DNA from: Triplophysa rosa
Taxonomy: Eukaryota; Chordata; Actinopteri; Cypriniformes; Nemacheilidae
Direction of reading: 5' to 3'
NCBI RefSeq assembly: GCF_024868665.1
Contig: NC_079895.1
Coordinates: 25,444,554-25,508,553 of the forward strand
Length of the DNA: 64,000 bases
Shown: piece by piece, positions 12,047-22,830 of the stretch
Layout of the letters: each line of letters opens with the position of its first letter
How positions within the stretch are numbered: the stretch's first letter is position 1
Notes under the pieces: generated by a model
Databases searched by the model: none
What the model saw: the letters and a program-made list of their open reading frames with translations, nothing else
What the model was told of the DNA's origin: nothing
Translations under genes and position numbers: made by a program

Positions 12047-12564
12047 TGTCACGGATTTGTGGGGGAAGAACCCAGATGCAGGCAGCGGTGAAGGGGGTTA
12101 AATATTAATACTTTATTTGAACTCTAAACAAAGAAAAAACCCACGAGGGCGGAGTAAAACAGGAACAGAACTATAACTATAAACTCACACGAAGTACAGG
12201 ACTGCAAACACAAGACCAAGAGACACGGCAACTCGAAAACGACAGGGTATAGGGCAGGTAAAGGTAATCTGGCAAGACAAGAACACGGAATCGCACAAAA
12301 CGAACTAGCACAGGACAGAAGACACACAGGCATTTTAAAGGGAAACAAACAAAGGATAATTAACAAGGGACAGGTGAGAAACATGAGACACGGCAGGAAA
12401 GCAATATGGGAAACGAGAGGGGCGGGGTCAATGACGAGACACGAGAAAGCACATGGCATGTCAATGGTAAACAAACCATGACTTTCTCACACTAAACATA
12501 AGGGATCTGTCAAGATCCTGCCAATCGACATGGAAATCAAGGACAATGAGGCAGGACCATGACA
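12047..12564 (-). mobile_element. solo LTR, gypsy-like (518 bp), minus strand
   Basis: On the minus strand the unit starts TGTCATGGTCCTGCC and ends CAAATCCGTGACA, with the TG...CA termini of an LTR. It has a poly(A) signal AATAAA near its 3' part (plus-strand TTTATT at 12112-12117). Both sides carry the same 6-mer GAACTC (12041-12046 and 12565-12570). There is no internal gag-pol region and no second LTR, so recombination between two LTRs most likely removed the body. The end text resembles gypsy-type LTRs frequent in cyprinids. The 116-codon minus-strand frame inside is not a gene. Confidence 0.88.
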
Positions 12565-12570
12565 GAACTC

Positions 12571-12957
12571 TATAAGGCACAGACTGCTAAGTAGCAATCA
12601 CGTTGATATCTCATAACACAACTAACTGGGTTGCTTCAGCTCAACATTCAAATAGGTAGCATTATTTGCTGTAGCAGTCTGCAGCATGCTCTCATAAACC
12701 CCCCACCTTCCCCAGCTCCACAAGTACAAATCTGCTACAAATCTGGGGTTATTCGTGTATGTTCTGTGCAGCAGCCGCGTATTACATGCTCACAGCAGCA
12801 TGTCTGTGAATGTAGCAGCAACTACAGTTTAGCGGGATGTCTGTTTTTTAGATATAACAATCAAAAGCTTCATCGGTTACACTCACAAACATCAGGGTGC
12901 ATTCAAACGTGCTAAACTGCTCTGAAATCACTCAAATAAATGTTTACTCTCACGTCT
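12571..12957. other. unannotated DNA between solo LTR and hAT element
   Basis: No family was recognised. A 94-codon plus-strand frame (12631-12915) lacks similarity to any domain I know. Confidence 0.35.
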
Positions 12958-12965
12958 GTAAGGTG

Positions 12966-13619
12966 CAGGTGCGTAGCTACATGGTGGCCATGGGTGGCCA
13001 CGGCTATCCCTGAATGATGGATGGCCACCTATCTGGCCACCTCTGTTGTGCGAAGCAGTTTTAAGATGTGTGTCGGAGTTTAAGGAGTGCTGCGCAGATC
13101 ATTTAGCGTATGCACTGAAAGTAACGCGAGAACGTTACTCTCGCGTTAATATGATGTCATACGGTGACGCACTGACGCAAACAGTCTGAGCGCTATAGCT
13201 GAACAGCTGCTAACCGCTTCGTGACAGGTACTGTCTGTGTACCATGGAAGTTCAGAAGGATCAGGTCAGTAAAATCAATCTTGTTTAACTGGATTTCATT
13301 CATTAATTACATTTTCGCGAAAGTTTAAGTTGGGGTACTGCAATGTTTATTTTCTATTAAAAAAAAGCTAACTTACTGCAAATGATAGCTAGCAAATTGT
13401 TTTAAAATAATGTTAGCACATGAAAGCATTGCAATTAAATTGTTTACTTTACGTTCTTTGTGTATGTTTTTCACCAGCAAACTATGTGTAATGAAGAATT
13501 GGTGTAAATTACAGTAGAAGTTAAAGAATTTCTGTCTGTAAGGATTTTTTGGTCACCCTAATAAAATCACTGGGTCTTACCTGGCCACCTCCATAAAAAT
13601 AGTTCTGGCTACGCCCCTG
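12966..13619 (+). mobile_element. internally deleted hAT transposon (654 bp) with perfect 8-bp target duplication
   Basis: The ends are CAGGTGCGTAGCTAC and GGCTACGCCCCTG (complement CAGGGGCGTAGCC). The flanking 8-mer GTAAGGTG is identical at 12958-12965 and 13620-13627. Inside, 13244-13264 reads ACC-ATG-GAAGTTCAGAAGGATCAG followed by GTCAGT, which looks like a short first coding exon ending in a splice donor. This suggests a deletion derivative of an autonomous element that kept its 5' end. The rest of the transposase is gone. Repeated 'ggtggcca/tggccacc' motifs sit just inside both ends. Confidence 0.93.
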
Positions 13620-13627
13620 GTAAGGTG

Positions 13628-14321
13628 TAATTAAAAGAACATAAATAAACCGCTAAAATAATCTGTCAGTCAGTGAGGTCAAACGAAATGACTGTTAGCG
13701 TTTGAATGATGGGAGCGCGTGGTTCTTTGCAGAAGAGCATGCACATACAAAACATAACTTTTTTTTTTCAGCTGTGAATATTCAAATTTATTGTGACATT
13801 ATTCCATATAATAATATAATAAATAGAAACGCATGCCAGATACATTAATGACCAGTGTCCAGGTTATCTGGAGACCAGTATACCACTACACAACATTCTC
13901 AGTGGGATTCATTCACGACGTTATTTGGGGACGTGGCCACAATGTTTCTGGGACTTTGGCCAAGATCCAAAAGATGGAACTGTGCCAAGATGTCCTAATG
14001 TCACGCTGACCAAATGAAGACTATCTGGTGACGTCTTCAGATCGTGCTGTGCTTGCTGGGATTACATTGCCATATCCATTTCCATGCCAATCTATCCAAG
14101 AGTTTTTATAACAGAAATATATAGACAGATACACATATACATATATTGTGTAATATTTGTAATTACATTTATATAAACCATGAAGACTTTTGTATGTCTT
14201 ATTAAGTTAGATAGAAGTGTGTGTTTATGGAACACTGAAATGATGAGTTTGTGTAAGTGAGATGTATTCACTTTGCTCTTAACCCCGTTCACACACTGAC
14301 CCTATATGACACTCTGGTCTG
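13628..14321. other. unannotated DNA
   Basis: No gene or repeat family was recognised. The interval 13900-14070 is GC-balanced and single-copy-looking, with no interpretable frame. Confidence 0.35.
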
Positions 14322-14420
14322 GCGTGTGTGTGTGTGCGTGTGCGTGTGTGTGTGCGTGCGTGTGTGCGTGTGTGCGTGTGTGTGTGTGCGTGTGTGCGTG
14401 TGTGTGCGTGTGTGTCTGTG
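14322..14420. repeat. GT/GC-interrupted (GT)n microsatellite
   Basis: A run of GTGTGT interrupted by GCGT units, about 100 bases long. Alternating purine-pyrimidine text of this kind can adopt Z-DNA. The overlapping minus-strand frames (His-Thr repeats) are artefacts. Confidence 0.95.
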
Positions 14421-15439
14421 AGAGAGGTGGGTTTGAGTTTGTGGGGTGTGAGGCTCTGACTCATAACAAAGTGTGAGATGTTTCTTGAGTGTTTCAGGGC
14501 ATAACACCAACCCAGCCAATCACAAAAATCGCACAGGACAAGACTTTTTCAAAAATATCAAAATGGCCAGCTTCCAGTTGGGCAGAGATCCTGAAAGGTG
14601 ATTAATAGTTGTCTGGAAGAATCTAAAAACACTATGTGCAGTAAACAGTAAAAAAATATTTCATGTAGGCCTATTTCTACATGTGCATGTGCTAAAATGT
14701 ATTTTCTGTAATGGTGCTTTGCAACAATGCTAAATTATGCACATTAGAAATAAAATTGAATTAAAAATGTTTATGATTGTTGAAACAGGAATAAGTATGT
14801 CCAATGTTGTCAAAGTCATTCCTTTTTCCTGAATTTACCCTGGCATCCTGTAATGCAACGTGAACTCCTGTGAGATCCTCTTGTTACAAACCTGCAATAA
14901 GACATTAAGTTAATGCTATATTTATCTATTTATTTATTTTTTATTTTTGCATTATTCCAAGGCAAACAATCTGGCAAACCTTTATTATTTGCTTAGTAAT
15001 TGATGTGGTGAAGTCAGACATGTGCAGGTTATGTTTAATATCCATATTGACTTAAGAGTTGATTTGGGATACATCTGTGCAGATACCTCTTTGCCACCAA
15101 ACTGAGCAAAGATAAGTTGTGAAACATAATCAATCAAATTGACCCTTCATAAGTCCCGCCCCCCTTTGCTATGTCCAAGATCCGCCAAAAGTCTCCCACT
15201 GCACTACAAATTATTATGGTGAGATAGTAATTTCTGAGAAAAAATGACATGTTAATTTCAGACAAAATCAGACAGAAGTTCTGAGATATGCATTCAAAAT
15301 ATTAATTCAGAATGTGAAAGTGACTCCGAATCAAGTAAACAAAATAAAGATTCGAGACTGAGAATCACAACATTGTAGAGCAACACTGTTTCTGTACAGC
15401 TGGGTAGCTTTCTATTCACCATTAAAATCGTTAAAAAGC
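14421..15439. other. unannotated AT-rich DNA
   Basis: No gene or mobile element was recognised. Confidence 0.4.
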
Positions 15440-16000
15440 AAAATCTTTATGCATTTATAACACCCAGCTCCCTGATTCCCAACTCCTCGGGATCCACTGT
15501 CTCTGCTTTTGTGTTGCAGCTCTTTAGCTCCACCTCTGGCTTCTTCCCTGTAGGGCCCCTGGTCCTCTGAGCCCATGACTCCACCACATCCTGTCAGCCC
15601 TTCAGACCTGCCTTGGCTGTCAGCTCCTTCAGCTCCACATTGGTTCGTAATCCCGGAGGTTCCACCAGACACTCTCATCCCTCAGGCTCCACCTTGGTCA
15701 CTCATCGTTCTGGTTCCACTCCAGAGTTCTGGGCATCCACCCCTCCTGGTCCAATGGGGTCCTCCCTCCCTCTAGTTTCATCTTGGTCCTCACTTCCTTC
15801 ACTTTCGCCCTGGTCTGCCAGGCCCGCTGGACTTCTCGGTCATCGATGTTGCCCTGCTTTGTCATACTCTCGGCTCAACCTGGGTCTCCACCTCTCCAGC
15901 TTCACCTCCAGAAGTTTCTCCAGATCTGTTTTTCCATAAAACCTGTTGTTCTTCAATAAATGTACAGATTTTATATCCTGTCTCAGCTGGGTCTATGACA
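15440..16000 (+). mobile_element. probable LTR-retroelement 3' remnant with pyrimidine-rich degenerate repeat
   Basis: A C/T-rich stretch (15480-15930) carries irregular repeats of 'cacCttggtc' and 'ctccaccttgg'-like units. It is followed by AATAAA (15955-15960) and an LTR-like end, CTGGGTCTATGACA, finishing near 16000. Pyrimidine-rich imperfect repeats next to an LTR-like 3' end suggest the tail of a retroelement. No matching 5' end or target duplication was found. Frames across it (66 to 108 codons) are products of the low-complexity text. Confidence 0.45.
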
Positions 16001-16037
16001 TGTATAAAGCACCTTTTGTCCGATATGTGATGCCTAC

Positions 16038-16260
16038 CAGCCTAATCTCACAGGGAAATCTGAACTATTTTATGAGGTGGCTAATTCAATTTGTTCAATG
16101 TGAGTCATGTGATTATTAGAAAAAAAATCAATAATGAAGCTTCAACCCATCCCTAAACCTAACCATTGCTATAGTGAAAAAGCAGATTGTGTTAAACATA
16201 TAGAAACTCATCTGAATTAGCTACCTTGTGAAATAAAAAATTGTCATTAGATTGTGTTGT
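16038..16260. mobile_element. foldback MITE-like repeat (223 bp)
   Basis: The left arm (16038-16090, 'ctaatctcacag ... aggtggctaattca') is matched by the complement of the right arm (16205-16260, 'ctgaattagctaccttgtg ... attag'). An A-rich loop separates the arms. The arms resemble a dispersed cyprinid hairpin repeat containing 'gaggtggctaattc'. No coding capacity. Confidence 0.6.
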
Positions 16261-17538
16261 GTACTTAATGCTCCTCTGCTAAATATTCCCGATTGAGTGT
16301 AATTTATTTTTAATAATTATTCAGCATATCATCAAAATAATTTTCATTGTTCCATTGCTGTCCATTGTGTTCATTGTTTATTCATGTTAGCTAAAGCATT
16401 AAATATTGTTAACATTATTTAAAAAAAGTTTATAAAACTGTAGCACTGTGGCTTCATAGGCAACTTTTTTGTTGACATTGCCCTTACCATTACAGCCCCA
16501 CATGCTGTATAGCACAAACACGAAAGTACAATACAAAATTTATTTCCTACCCAATTCTGACTATGTGTCCTATACAGAGTGCCCTAACTAGAATATATGT
16601 GAATGTTGGCTCAGCAGAAAGGACAGGGATGTGTAGAGAGTTTTAATGAACACACCATATCAGGGTCACCCTTTGTTCTGTAGCCTGACACACCATAAGA
16701 AATATACAAAAAAATAACTGTTGTTGTAATGGATGAGGAGTCGGGGAACAAAACTCAAGTGCAGTTTGACTGGTAAAATGAAATTCGAAACCGAAAAACA
16801 AGCCATAAAACTGATCAAGTAAAACTGGGGCTAATAATTTGGGTAAAAAAAACAGGTATATTTTTAAATGATAATTAAATAATTATTTATGTCAAATTTC
16901 ATTTGAATAGTAAATAGTTTTGATTTAATTAAATAAGTTTAAAATTAATTATTAATTTGTTTAAATTGTTTATTTATAGTTTTTTATTATAGTATCATTT
17001 TTTTCTCACACACACCTATCGTTCCGCTTCAGATGACATTTATTTATAAACCCTGCACGCTATTTTCTAGCAGGGGAATACTATGTATGACTTGATCGCC
17101 CCCCCTGTCATATTTCAAATGCCTCCTCTTTAGTGCTCTGCTGGCGCCGGCTCTGAGATTATTCATTTTTATTCAGTTTTTATGCACATTTTGTTGTAAA
17201 ACAAATAAAAAAAATGTGTGGTTGAACTTAACCTGCAAAGGTCTCATGAACAAAAATGCAAGTAAAAATTTAAGAATTTGTTATTTTGTGACAAGCCTAA
17301 CCATCAAAGTTATAGTTTTGAGATGGGAGTTTTGATGTTGAATGAATGAAAAATTCAAGAAAAAGCTAATAGGGTAAATTAGTGTTAGCTTCAAAAAAGA
17401 GTTATTGTTGTTGGTCACAGATGGTCACTGAGATGTAGTTTTGAAATATGATGTAGAAAAGCAATAAAATACAAACAAATGGTATTTTGTTTGTTTGTTT
17501 TCTTTTTTGGTTATACCTACAAAGCTATTTCATTTAAA
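16261..17538. other. unannotated AT-rich DNA with possible repeat ends
   Basis: At 16725-16790 the text ('ggatgaggagtcggggaac') resembles a minus-strand LTR edge. At 17140-17155 'gccggctctg' resembles an hAT end. Neither has a partner end, so neither is called. Confidence 0.35.
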
Positions 17539-17797
17539 ATATCGCTGCTGTCCTTTTGAAACCTTGTTCTCTTTCCATGTTTCGTTATTTTCCTTTTTGT
17601 GCCATATCATCATTATTATTAGTCACCTATAAGGTTTTTTAATGGGTTTTGCAAACATCTAACCAATAAAAAGTTGTAAAAACTGCTTGTGAACTTTTAC
17701 AACACAGTATTTAATCATTTAAAAGTACAGTGTTTTTTTTCCATTTCCTGAAAACAGGGAATTTGGACAGCCAAGGTTTTGGATGGACAGGACATGT
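17539..17797 (+). mobile_element. short DNA transposon of the 'GCTGTC' family, copy 2
   Basis: Starts 'atatcgctgctgtcc...gaaaccttg'. It has the shared middle 'gttttgcaaacatctaaccaataaaa' and ends 'atttggacagccaaggttttgg...gacagg', a decayed inverse of the left end. Same architecture as 3405-3630 and 59480-59702. Confidence 0.72.
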
Positions 17798-18719
17798 TGT
17801 GGAGCAGCAAATGAAATAGGACAATCTAGATTTACCACCTAGTAAGTCTTTATATGTACTGTCTAAATGTTTACCATAACTATTTGTAATATTTGATAAA
17901 TATATGTAAAATACCTTTCACAATTAGGGATTGTATTTCAAAAAGACTTTCAGGAATGTGTTCTATGTGGTCGACTTGGTCTATTTTATATCCCCATAAT
18001 TTTCCTTTAAATAGAAATGGGTCCGTGTTCTTCTTACGGTTAAATCTTTGTAAATTAAATCTTGTATTTAGCTGAAGAAAATGTTGTCATATACATCTTG
18101 AATGGAATTATGGTGAGAAATAGATAAGAGAATACATTTTTTGGTTGAACAATTCCTTTAAGACACTGATGCAGAACAATGAGTATTTACAACATTTTCA
18201 GCAAGTAAAGTAAAACAAAAAAAATTATCTGTTGAAAGAGAAAGATGCTTTTGAAGATTGTTTTTGCAACCCACGATGCATAGGTAGGTTTCTAGATGCT
18301 TGAACCCTCTGTCATCACTGAAACTAAATTGACAGTAACCCGCTGGTGTTTTGTTCTTTGGTGTTCATGTCAGAAGTGCTCTTATGTCTTAAACCATCCT
18401 TATTTTGATCCCTTCAGACAGTATTGTGCAAAGAAGGTAGAAAGGGCAGCTTGTGTGCCACACAAGGAGACATGAGTCTTACTAAAGCCCATGCTCTGCA
18501 GAAATGCCACTCTTGATAGGATGGAAGTCCCTAGGTTAGGTTTATCTGCACTTATAACATTTTCTGTAATCTCTTGTTCCCCACTTCATCCTTTTATCAA
18601 AGCTTGTGTGAATGGAAACCCTAGATCTGTGTTATATTACTGAATCATCAAAAAAGCAGACCTCTGCAATGACAACAGAACCTTATTAAGATACAACAGG
18701 GTACTTATCCGAAACACCT
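17798..18719. other. unannotated DNA containing one MITE end fragment
   Basis: 18135-18162 ('ttttttggttgaacaattcc', then TTTAAG) looks like a solitary right end of the TTAA MITE family seen whole at 50033-50440. Otherwise nothing was recognised. Confidence 0.45.
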
Positions 18720-19304
18720 GAAATGCATTTCCATAGCAATTTTTCATGTAGCATGGATGGGGCACAATGATTTTTACAATGCATTATTGGACTGTGGGGA
18801 GAGGGCAGGACACATAGGACAGAGAAAAGTTAGAACACCATGCTTCTGGCGCTGGAGACAACCACAGTGGAGCTGACGAATACGAAGACCAGGGCAGAGC
18901 TGGAGACCACCACAATCGAGCCAGCAAAGCTGGAGACCAGGGCGGAGCAGGAGACGTCCACGGCAGAGCGGGCAGAGCAGGAGAGCCCCATGGCGGAGCG
19001 GGAAGAGCAGGGGACCAAGGAGGAGCCTGAGGTGACTGAGACCAGGGTACAGCTAGAGACCAGGGAGGTGCGAGTGATGACAGAGACCAGGGAGGAGCCA
19101 GTGGTGACGGACAAAAAACATTATGAAAACATAACTAGATACATTTTGTCTGAAACTGGAGGAAACCATGAAAATCATCCATGACTTGAAACACAAAACC
19201 AAACAACAAAATCATTTTGAAATACATTTCCATAAATTGTTTTATGTAGGATGGAAGGGAAACAATGCATCATTGGGTTCTTGGGGAGAGGGGCAGGACA
19301 CATA
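18720..19304. repeat. pair of ~90-bp direct repeats bracketing a purine-rich degenerate minisatellite
   Basis: 18720-18815 and 19219-19304 are clearly related. Both run 'gaaat.catttccata', then 'atgta..atgga', then 'caatgcat.attgg', then 'ggggagagg..caggacacat', about 490-500 bases apart. Between them, 18838-19112 is built from irregular 'gagaccaggg.ggagc' units and gives a 114-codon plus-strand frame rich in Glu, Thr and Arg. The unit resembles the complement of the stretch at 15480-15930, so both may come from one retroelement family in opposite orientation. A host gene is unlikely. Confidence 0.6.
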
Positions 19305-19425
19305 TTGACCGGAGGAGACTGTGCTGATCACAGAGATCACAGCAGTTTTTGCAGATTACATACCTTTATTTAACTAACATAGCCACGGCTGTAAAGGATC
19401 AATTCATTCTGTCCTTCTCAGCCCA

Positions 19426-19590
19426 GTGAAAGGAGGACACAATTTGAGGCTGCATTTCAAACAGCCTTCGAAATGGGATGGCCTCACTGGCCTACAGTCG
19501 CACTGCTGTGACATAATCTGTTTTGAAATGCATTTATCGAAAATGCAGCCTTCGAAAGATGCAGCCCTCGAATTGGGACACATCTGGCTC
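19426..19590. repeat. interspersed repeat with 'ttcgaa' and 'gcagcc' blocks
   Basis: Recurring blocks ('gctgcatttcaaacagcc', 'aatgcagccttcgaa', 'gatgcagccctcgaattggg') point both ways and resemble a dispersed fish MITE. Boundaries are unclear. Frames on both strands here are repeat translations. Confidence 0.45.
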
Positions 19591-19658
19591 ATGATGAGCA
19601 GTTTGACACTTAGACAACATTTGTGATGCTGCAAACTATTTCCTGTCCGCCAATTTAA

Positions 19659-20767
19659 AGCAACACTAGAGAGTTTTTCAACCTCTAAAATTAATTTAGT
19701 GGTAGGACAACTCTTAACTGGACGAATTTTACTGCCGCTGCTACCTCAGCAGCCCTCTATCGGCTGAAATCACACTTGTAAATGTAGGTGTGTGGGTAGG
19801 TTCACAAGCCCCACCCATCACCTGCTTTATGCTATATGTCACGTTTTACTCGTAGCCTGGGTGAAGTTAGCCAACATCTAACAATAAGACGAAATGATCT
19901 AGTTCAAAGCAAGTCTCCAAACCATCACCATGGCAAAGCCAGCAAAAAACAAAGAGGAAAAGAGAGAGAGTGATCAGACAGGAGCCCGAACACGACTCAA
20001 TATCTGACGAACTTACACTCGGTGGCGCGAGCTGCAAGAGGTAACGGGTTGCAAAACGGATGGAGACCTAACGTTAGCCTTCCTGCTACTGGATTTGAAA
20101 GTTGTATATGTAATCTTTTGAGCATATTAGTAATTAGGCTGTGCTCAGGTTGTTTATTGGTTTATTGGTTTATTTAACGTTACTGGTTCAAAATGTATAA
20201 CCGTAAGGTAGACTAGAGATAATGTAATGTTGCCGGGTCTCAATAGCATACGTAGCATGACCATGCCTCGTTACGAATTGAGTGTTATGCTTGTTAACAA
20301 TGACTACCAAACCACAATAAATGTTTTATGGTCAAAAGTTGTTGATTCCTTAGTTCATGCATGTAGACTAATTTTATCGGTATGTATAGTTACTATGCTA
20401 GGCACTATTCCCATAGCGAGTTGAGTGTAAGTTAGTGATTGCACCTATTACACAAAGCACAATGCCTGGTCGCAAGTGTGTTTCCGAAAATATAACGACA
20501 GAAAATAATTTGCGTTGGTTTCTAAACACATTCACGTCAATGCATTGTCTTTTGGGTGACTGCAAATGTGTTATGTAGCTAACGTTAGCTACGTTCATGA
20601 AGTGACATGATGAATTGACAGCGATTTCTGCTTAGTCAACAAATTCACGTGTATTGCCCTGCCCACGTGGAAGCTTATACAGCGACAGTATTTATGACAT
20701 TGATAACAGACAATGGCGCGTATCAACCACATGGGGGAACCATACGCCAAAGTTCTCTAATGTTGCT
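19659..20767 (+). mobile_element. TTAA-duplicating DNA transposon (1109 bp), Kolobok/piggyBac-type, non-autonomous
   Basis: The ends are AGCAACACTAGAGAG and TCTCTAATGTTGCT, inverted repeats of one another. TTAA flanks both sides (19655-19658 and 20768-20771). Kolobok and piggyBac elements share this target duplication; the ends alone do not decide between them. A first-exon-like frame starts at ATG 19930 (see the separate entry). The rest shows no transposase, so this is probably an internal deletion derivative. Confidence 0.88.
19930..20097 (+). pseudogene. decayed first exon of a transposon-borne protein (RWREL-type N-terminal motif)
   Basis: The frame opens with ATG in a good context (ACCATCACCATGG). 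It has a short Lys/Glu-rich start, then TRLNI, then an in-frame TGA (20005-20007). The same frame continues with RTYTRWRELQ, then KTDGDLTLAFLLLD. The pattern 'TRVNIG..F.RWREL......KTD.ELA.FLLD' is one I recall from the N-terminus of repeat-encoded fish proteins; its function is unknown to me. The consensus has Gly after the Ile, so GGA to TGA is a simple explanation of the stop. No further exon was found within the element. Confidence 0.55.
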
Positions 20768-20771
20768 TTAA

Positions 20772-21141
20772 GTTTTTTTTTAAATCCTTCTAGATAGTTT
20801 GTTCAATTTGCATGGAACTTGATATGTAGCATCTAGAGACACTCCTGACAAAACCCTATGGAATTCATGTTGATTGACCAAATTGTTCTCATATAACGCA
20901 TCAACAAGTTTGACATCAAGTGTCAAATGGTCAAGAGGCTGTATTTTTGCTAAACATTTGTGTAGAACATTTGTTCACACAAAATTTGGTATGTGCTATT
21001 GTGAGCATATCATGTCTGCCTCATTATTGTGTTTCAAGTGCTTTTTTCGGGTGTTTTTTAAAATCTGCTTTTCAAAATAATCAGAGATTCCTTTGAGCCC
21101 TTTTTTGGCTTGGCCCCATAATTTCTGCTTGCAGCTATATC
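20772..21141. other. unannotated AT-rich DNA
   Basis: No gene or repeat family was recognised between the TTAA transposon and the AGT repeat. Confidence 0.4.
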
Positions 21142-21220
21142 AGTAGTAGTAGTAGTAGTAGTAGTAATAGTAGTAGTCGTAGTAGTTGAAGTAATAGTGG
21201 TATAGTTGTTGTTGTTGTAG
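21142..21220. repeat. (AGT)n trinucleotide microsatellite, imperfect
   Basis: AGT units with AAT and CGT variants, grading into a short GTT run near 21202-21218. Confidence 0.93.
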
Positions 21221-21439
21221 TTATTTGCATAAATTTACTGCCCTGGTTCTTATATGTACATATGTGTGTATGAAATTAATAAGGCGGAATTACTGTAAAT
21301 ACTTTCAATTTCCACTGTCAAGAACACTTTATAAAGACTGCTTACCACATTTGCATATTGAGTAGCAGCATGCTTGAGTATTCTCAAACATGTCATGTTT
21401 GTGTGGTAGTTTGCTTATGTGTGTGTTTTTCTCTGTTCT

Positions 21440-21680
21440 TCTTTGAAGGTGATGAAGCATTTGCCAGCAGTGTTAAATGACACGTTAGCAGTTAGCATCA
21501 GCTTCAACAATTAATGCATGTTAATCTTTCATTATGCTAATTAAATTTGAAATGATCTTAAAAGGTGAGATGGGACAGCTGGATGAGACTCTAAAGGAGA
21601 AACATGTTAGCAGACTCTTAAATAAGACCCTGAAAAAGCACTGTCTCTTTCAAATTAGGAGGAATATTTATGTTGAGAAA
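21440..21680. promoter_or_regulatory. candidate conserved non-coding island with POU/homeodomain composite
   Basis: Contains ATGCTAATTAAAT (21534-21546), a variant octamer overlapping a TAATTA homeodomain core. Further TTAAT and TTAATG cores lie at 21509-21526. No repeat was recognised. Motif-based inference only. Confidence 0.28.
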
Positions 21681-22539
21681 ATTAAGGAAGTTATACTTAG
21701 GAATAAGTGACACTAATACACTGAAATGACTGAGAATGTTACACTCATGTTAAATTATTTTATATTATACTATTATAATGGTCATTTTGCATTACCCACA
21801 ACCACTCTACATAATATAAAAAGCATAAAAGCCAGATGTTGTGAAGTCACGACATTTTCATATATTTTTTATAGATTTTAGTGAATAACAGCTCAGTCAC
21901 AGCAACAGAACAACATCTAGAGTAAATCAATAAAGATCAGTTTCTGTCATTTTTGTAGCTTAAAACTCCCGGTCACAAAAAACTTTATAACTTCTTTTGT
22001 TCCACGTAAGACAGAATATATTTACAATGTGAGCAAATGTATAAACACTATCCTTGATTACCTGTGTAAAACGAGTTGCATGAAGCACATGAGTGACATT
22101 TAGGTGTGTTGTGTGTGCGCGCATGCCCGCCTTTTTGTGTACGTATGTAAAAGCATATTTATGCAAGCATTCTTCTAATATAAAACCAGAGGTTTACATA
22201 TGTTTTAATTATACATAAAAATTCTAAATTTTACATTATCTGTCTGTAAAAAAGAGACTTATTATCATTAACGTTGATTTAAGTGTGCAGTGTGCTCTAT
22301 AATTAAAATCATGCTAAAATAATTACTTGGGGCAATGTCTGTTTTTATCAAAGGTTTCATTTCAGATCAAAGTGCTTTCTTGATAATGTCACACCAGCCA
22401 ACACGAGTCAAGTCAAGATTCTATTCGCCACCCCTTGAAAGTACAAAAAAACTGAGCAAGTTTTATCCTTTCACAGTTTGTGGAGAACAATAGCAAACCC
22501 TAAAAAGCATTGCTCATATTCTTTGAAATGAAAAAGAGG
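21681..22539. other. unannotated AT-rich DNA
   Basis: No gene or repeat family was recognised. Confidence 0.4.
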
Positions 22540-22830
22540 GGAAAGTTCACCTGACATGCAGTGTGCACACCGTCAGACTAAAACAGCTACGAATAAGCCA
22601 TTAAATATATGTAAATGAAGATAGTCGGCAGAGAGCTAGCATAAAATAGCACGCACAAGGGAGAAATGCAGAAATGGATCCTGGGTAGTGATTAATTTAT
22701 CTGATGATGCCTCTAGTGAGGAATTTAGGTCACAAATGAAGTGACAAGATGACAAATTACCATTTTAAGGAATTTACTGGGAATCATTAAGGAACAATTG
22801 TCAGGTAGTTTGTGGCAGGCAGAGAAATAG
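22540..22830. promoter_or_regulatory. candidate conserved non-coding island
   Basis: A repeat-free block with GATTAATTTATC (22690-22701), ACAAATTACC (22752-22761) and GAACAATTG (22792-22800, SOX-like). The neighbouring DNA is more AT-rich. Conservation is untested. Confidence 0.25.

Noticed and set aside
14279..14519. Frames with Thr-His and Arg-Thr repeats
   Set aside because: They translate the GT/GC microsatellite.
16725..16850. Minus-strand LTR end
   Set aside because: The text resembles an LTR edge, but no opposite end, poly(A) signal or duplication was located.
17140..17163. hAT right end (complement CAGAGCCGGC)
   Set aside because: No left partner and no matching octamer were found within the following or preceding kilobases.
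18840..19184. 114-codon Glu/Thr-rich frame as a host protein
   Set aside because: It is the translation of a degenerate short-unit repeat bracketed by direct repeats, with a reverse-oriented relative at 15480-15930.
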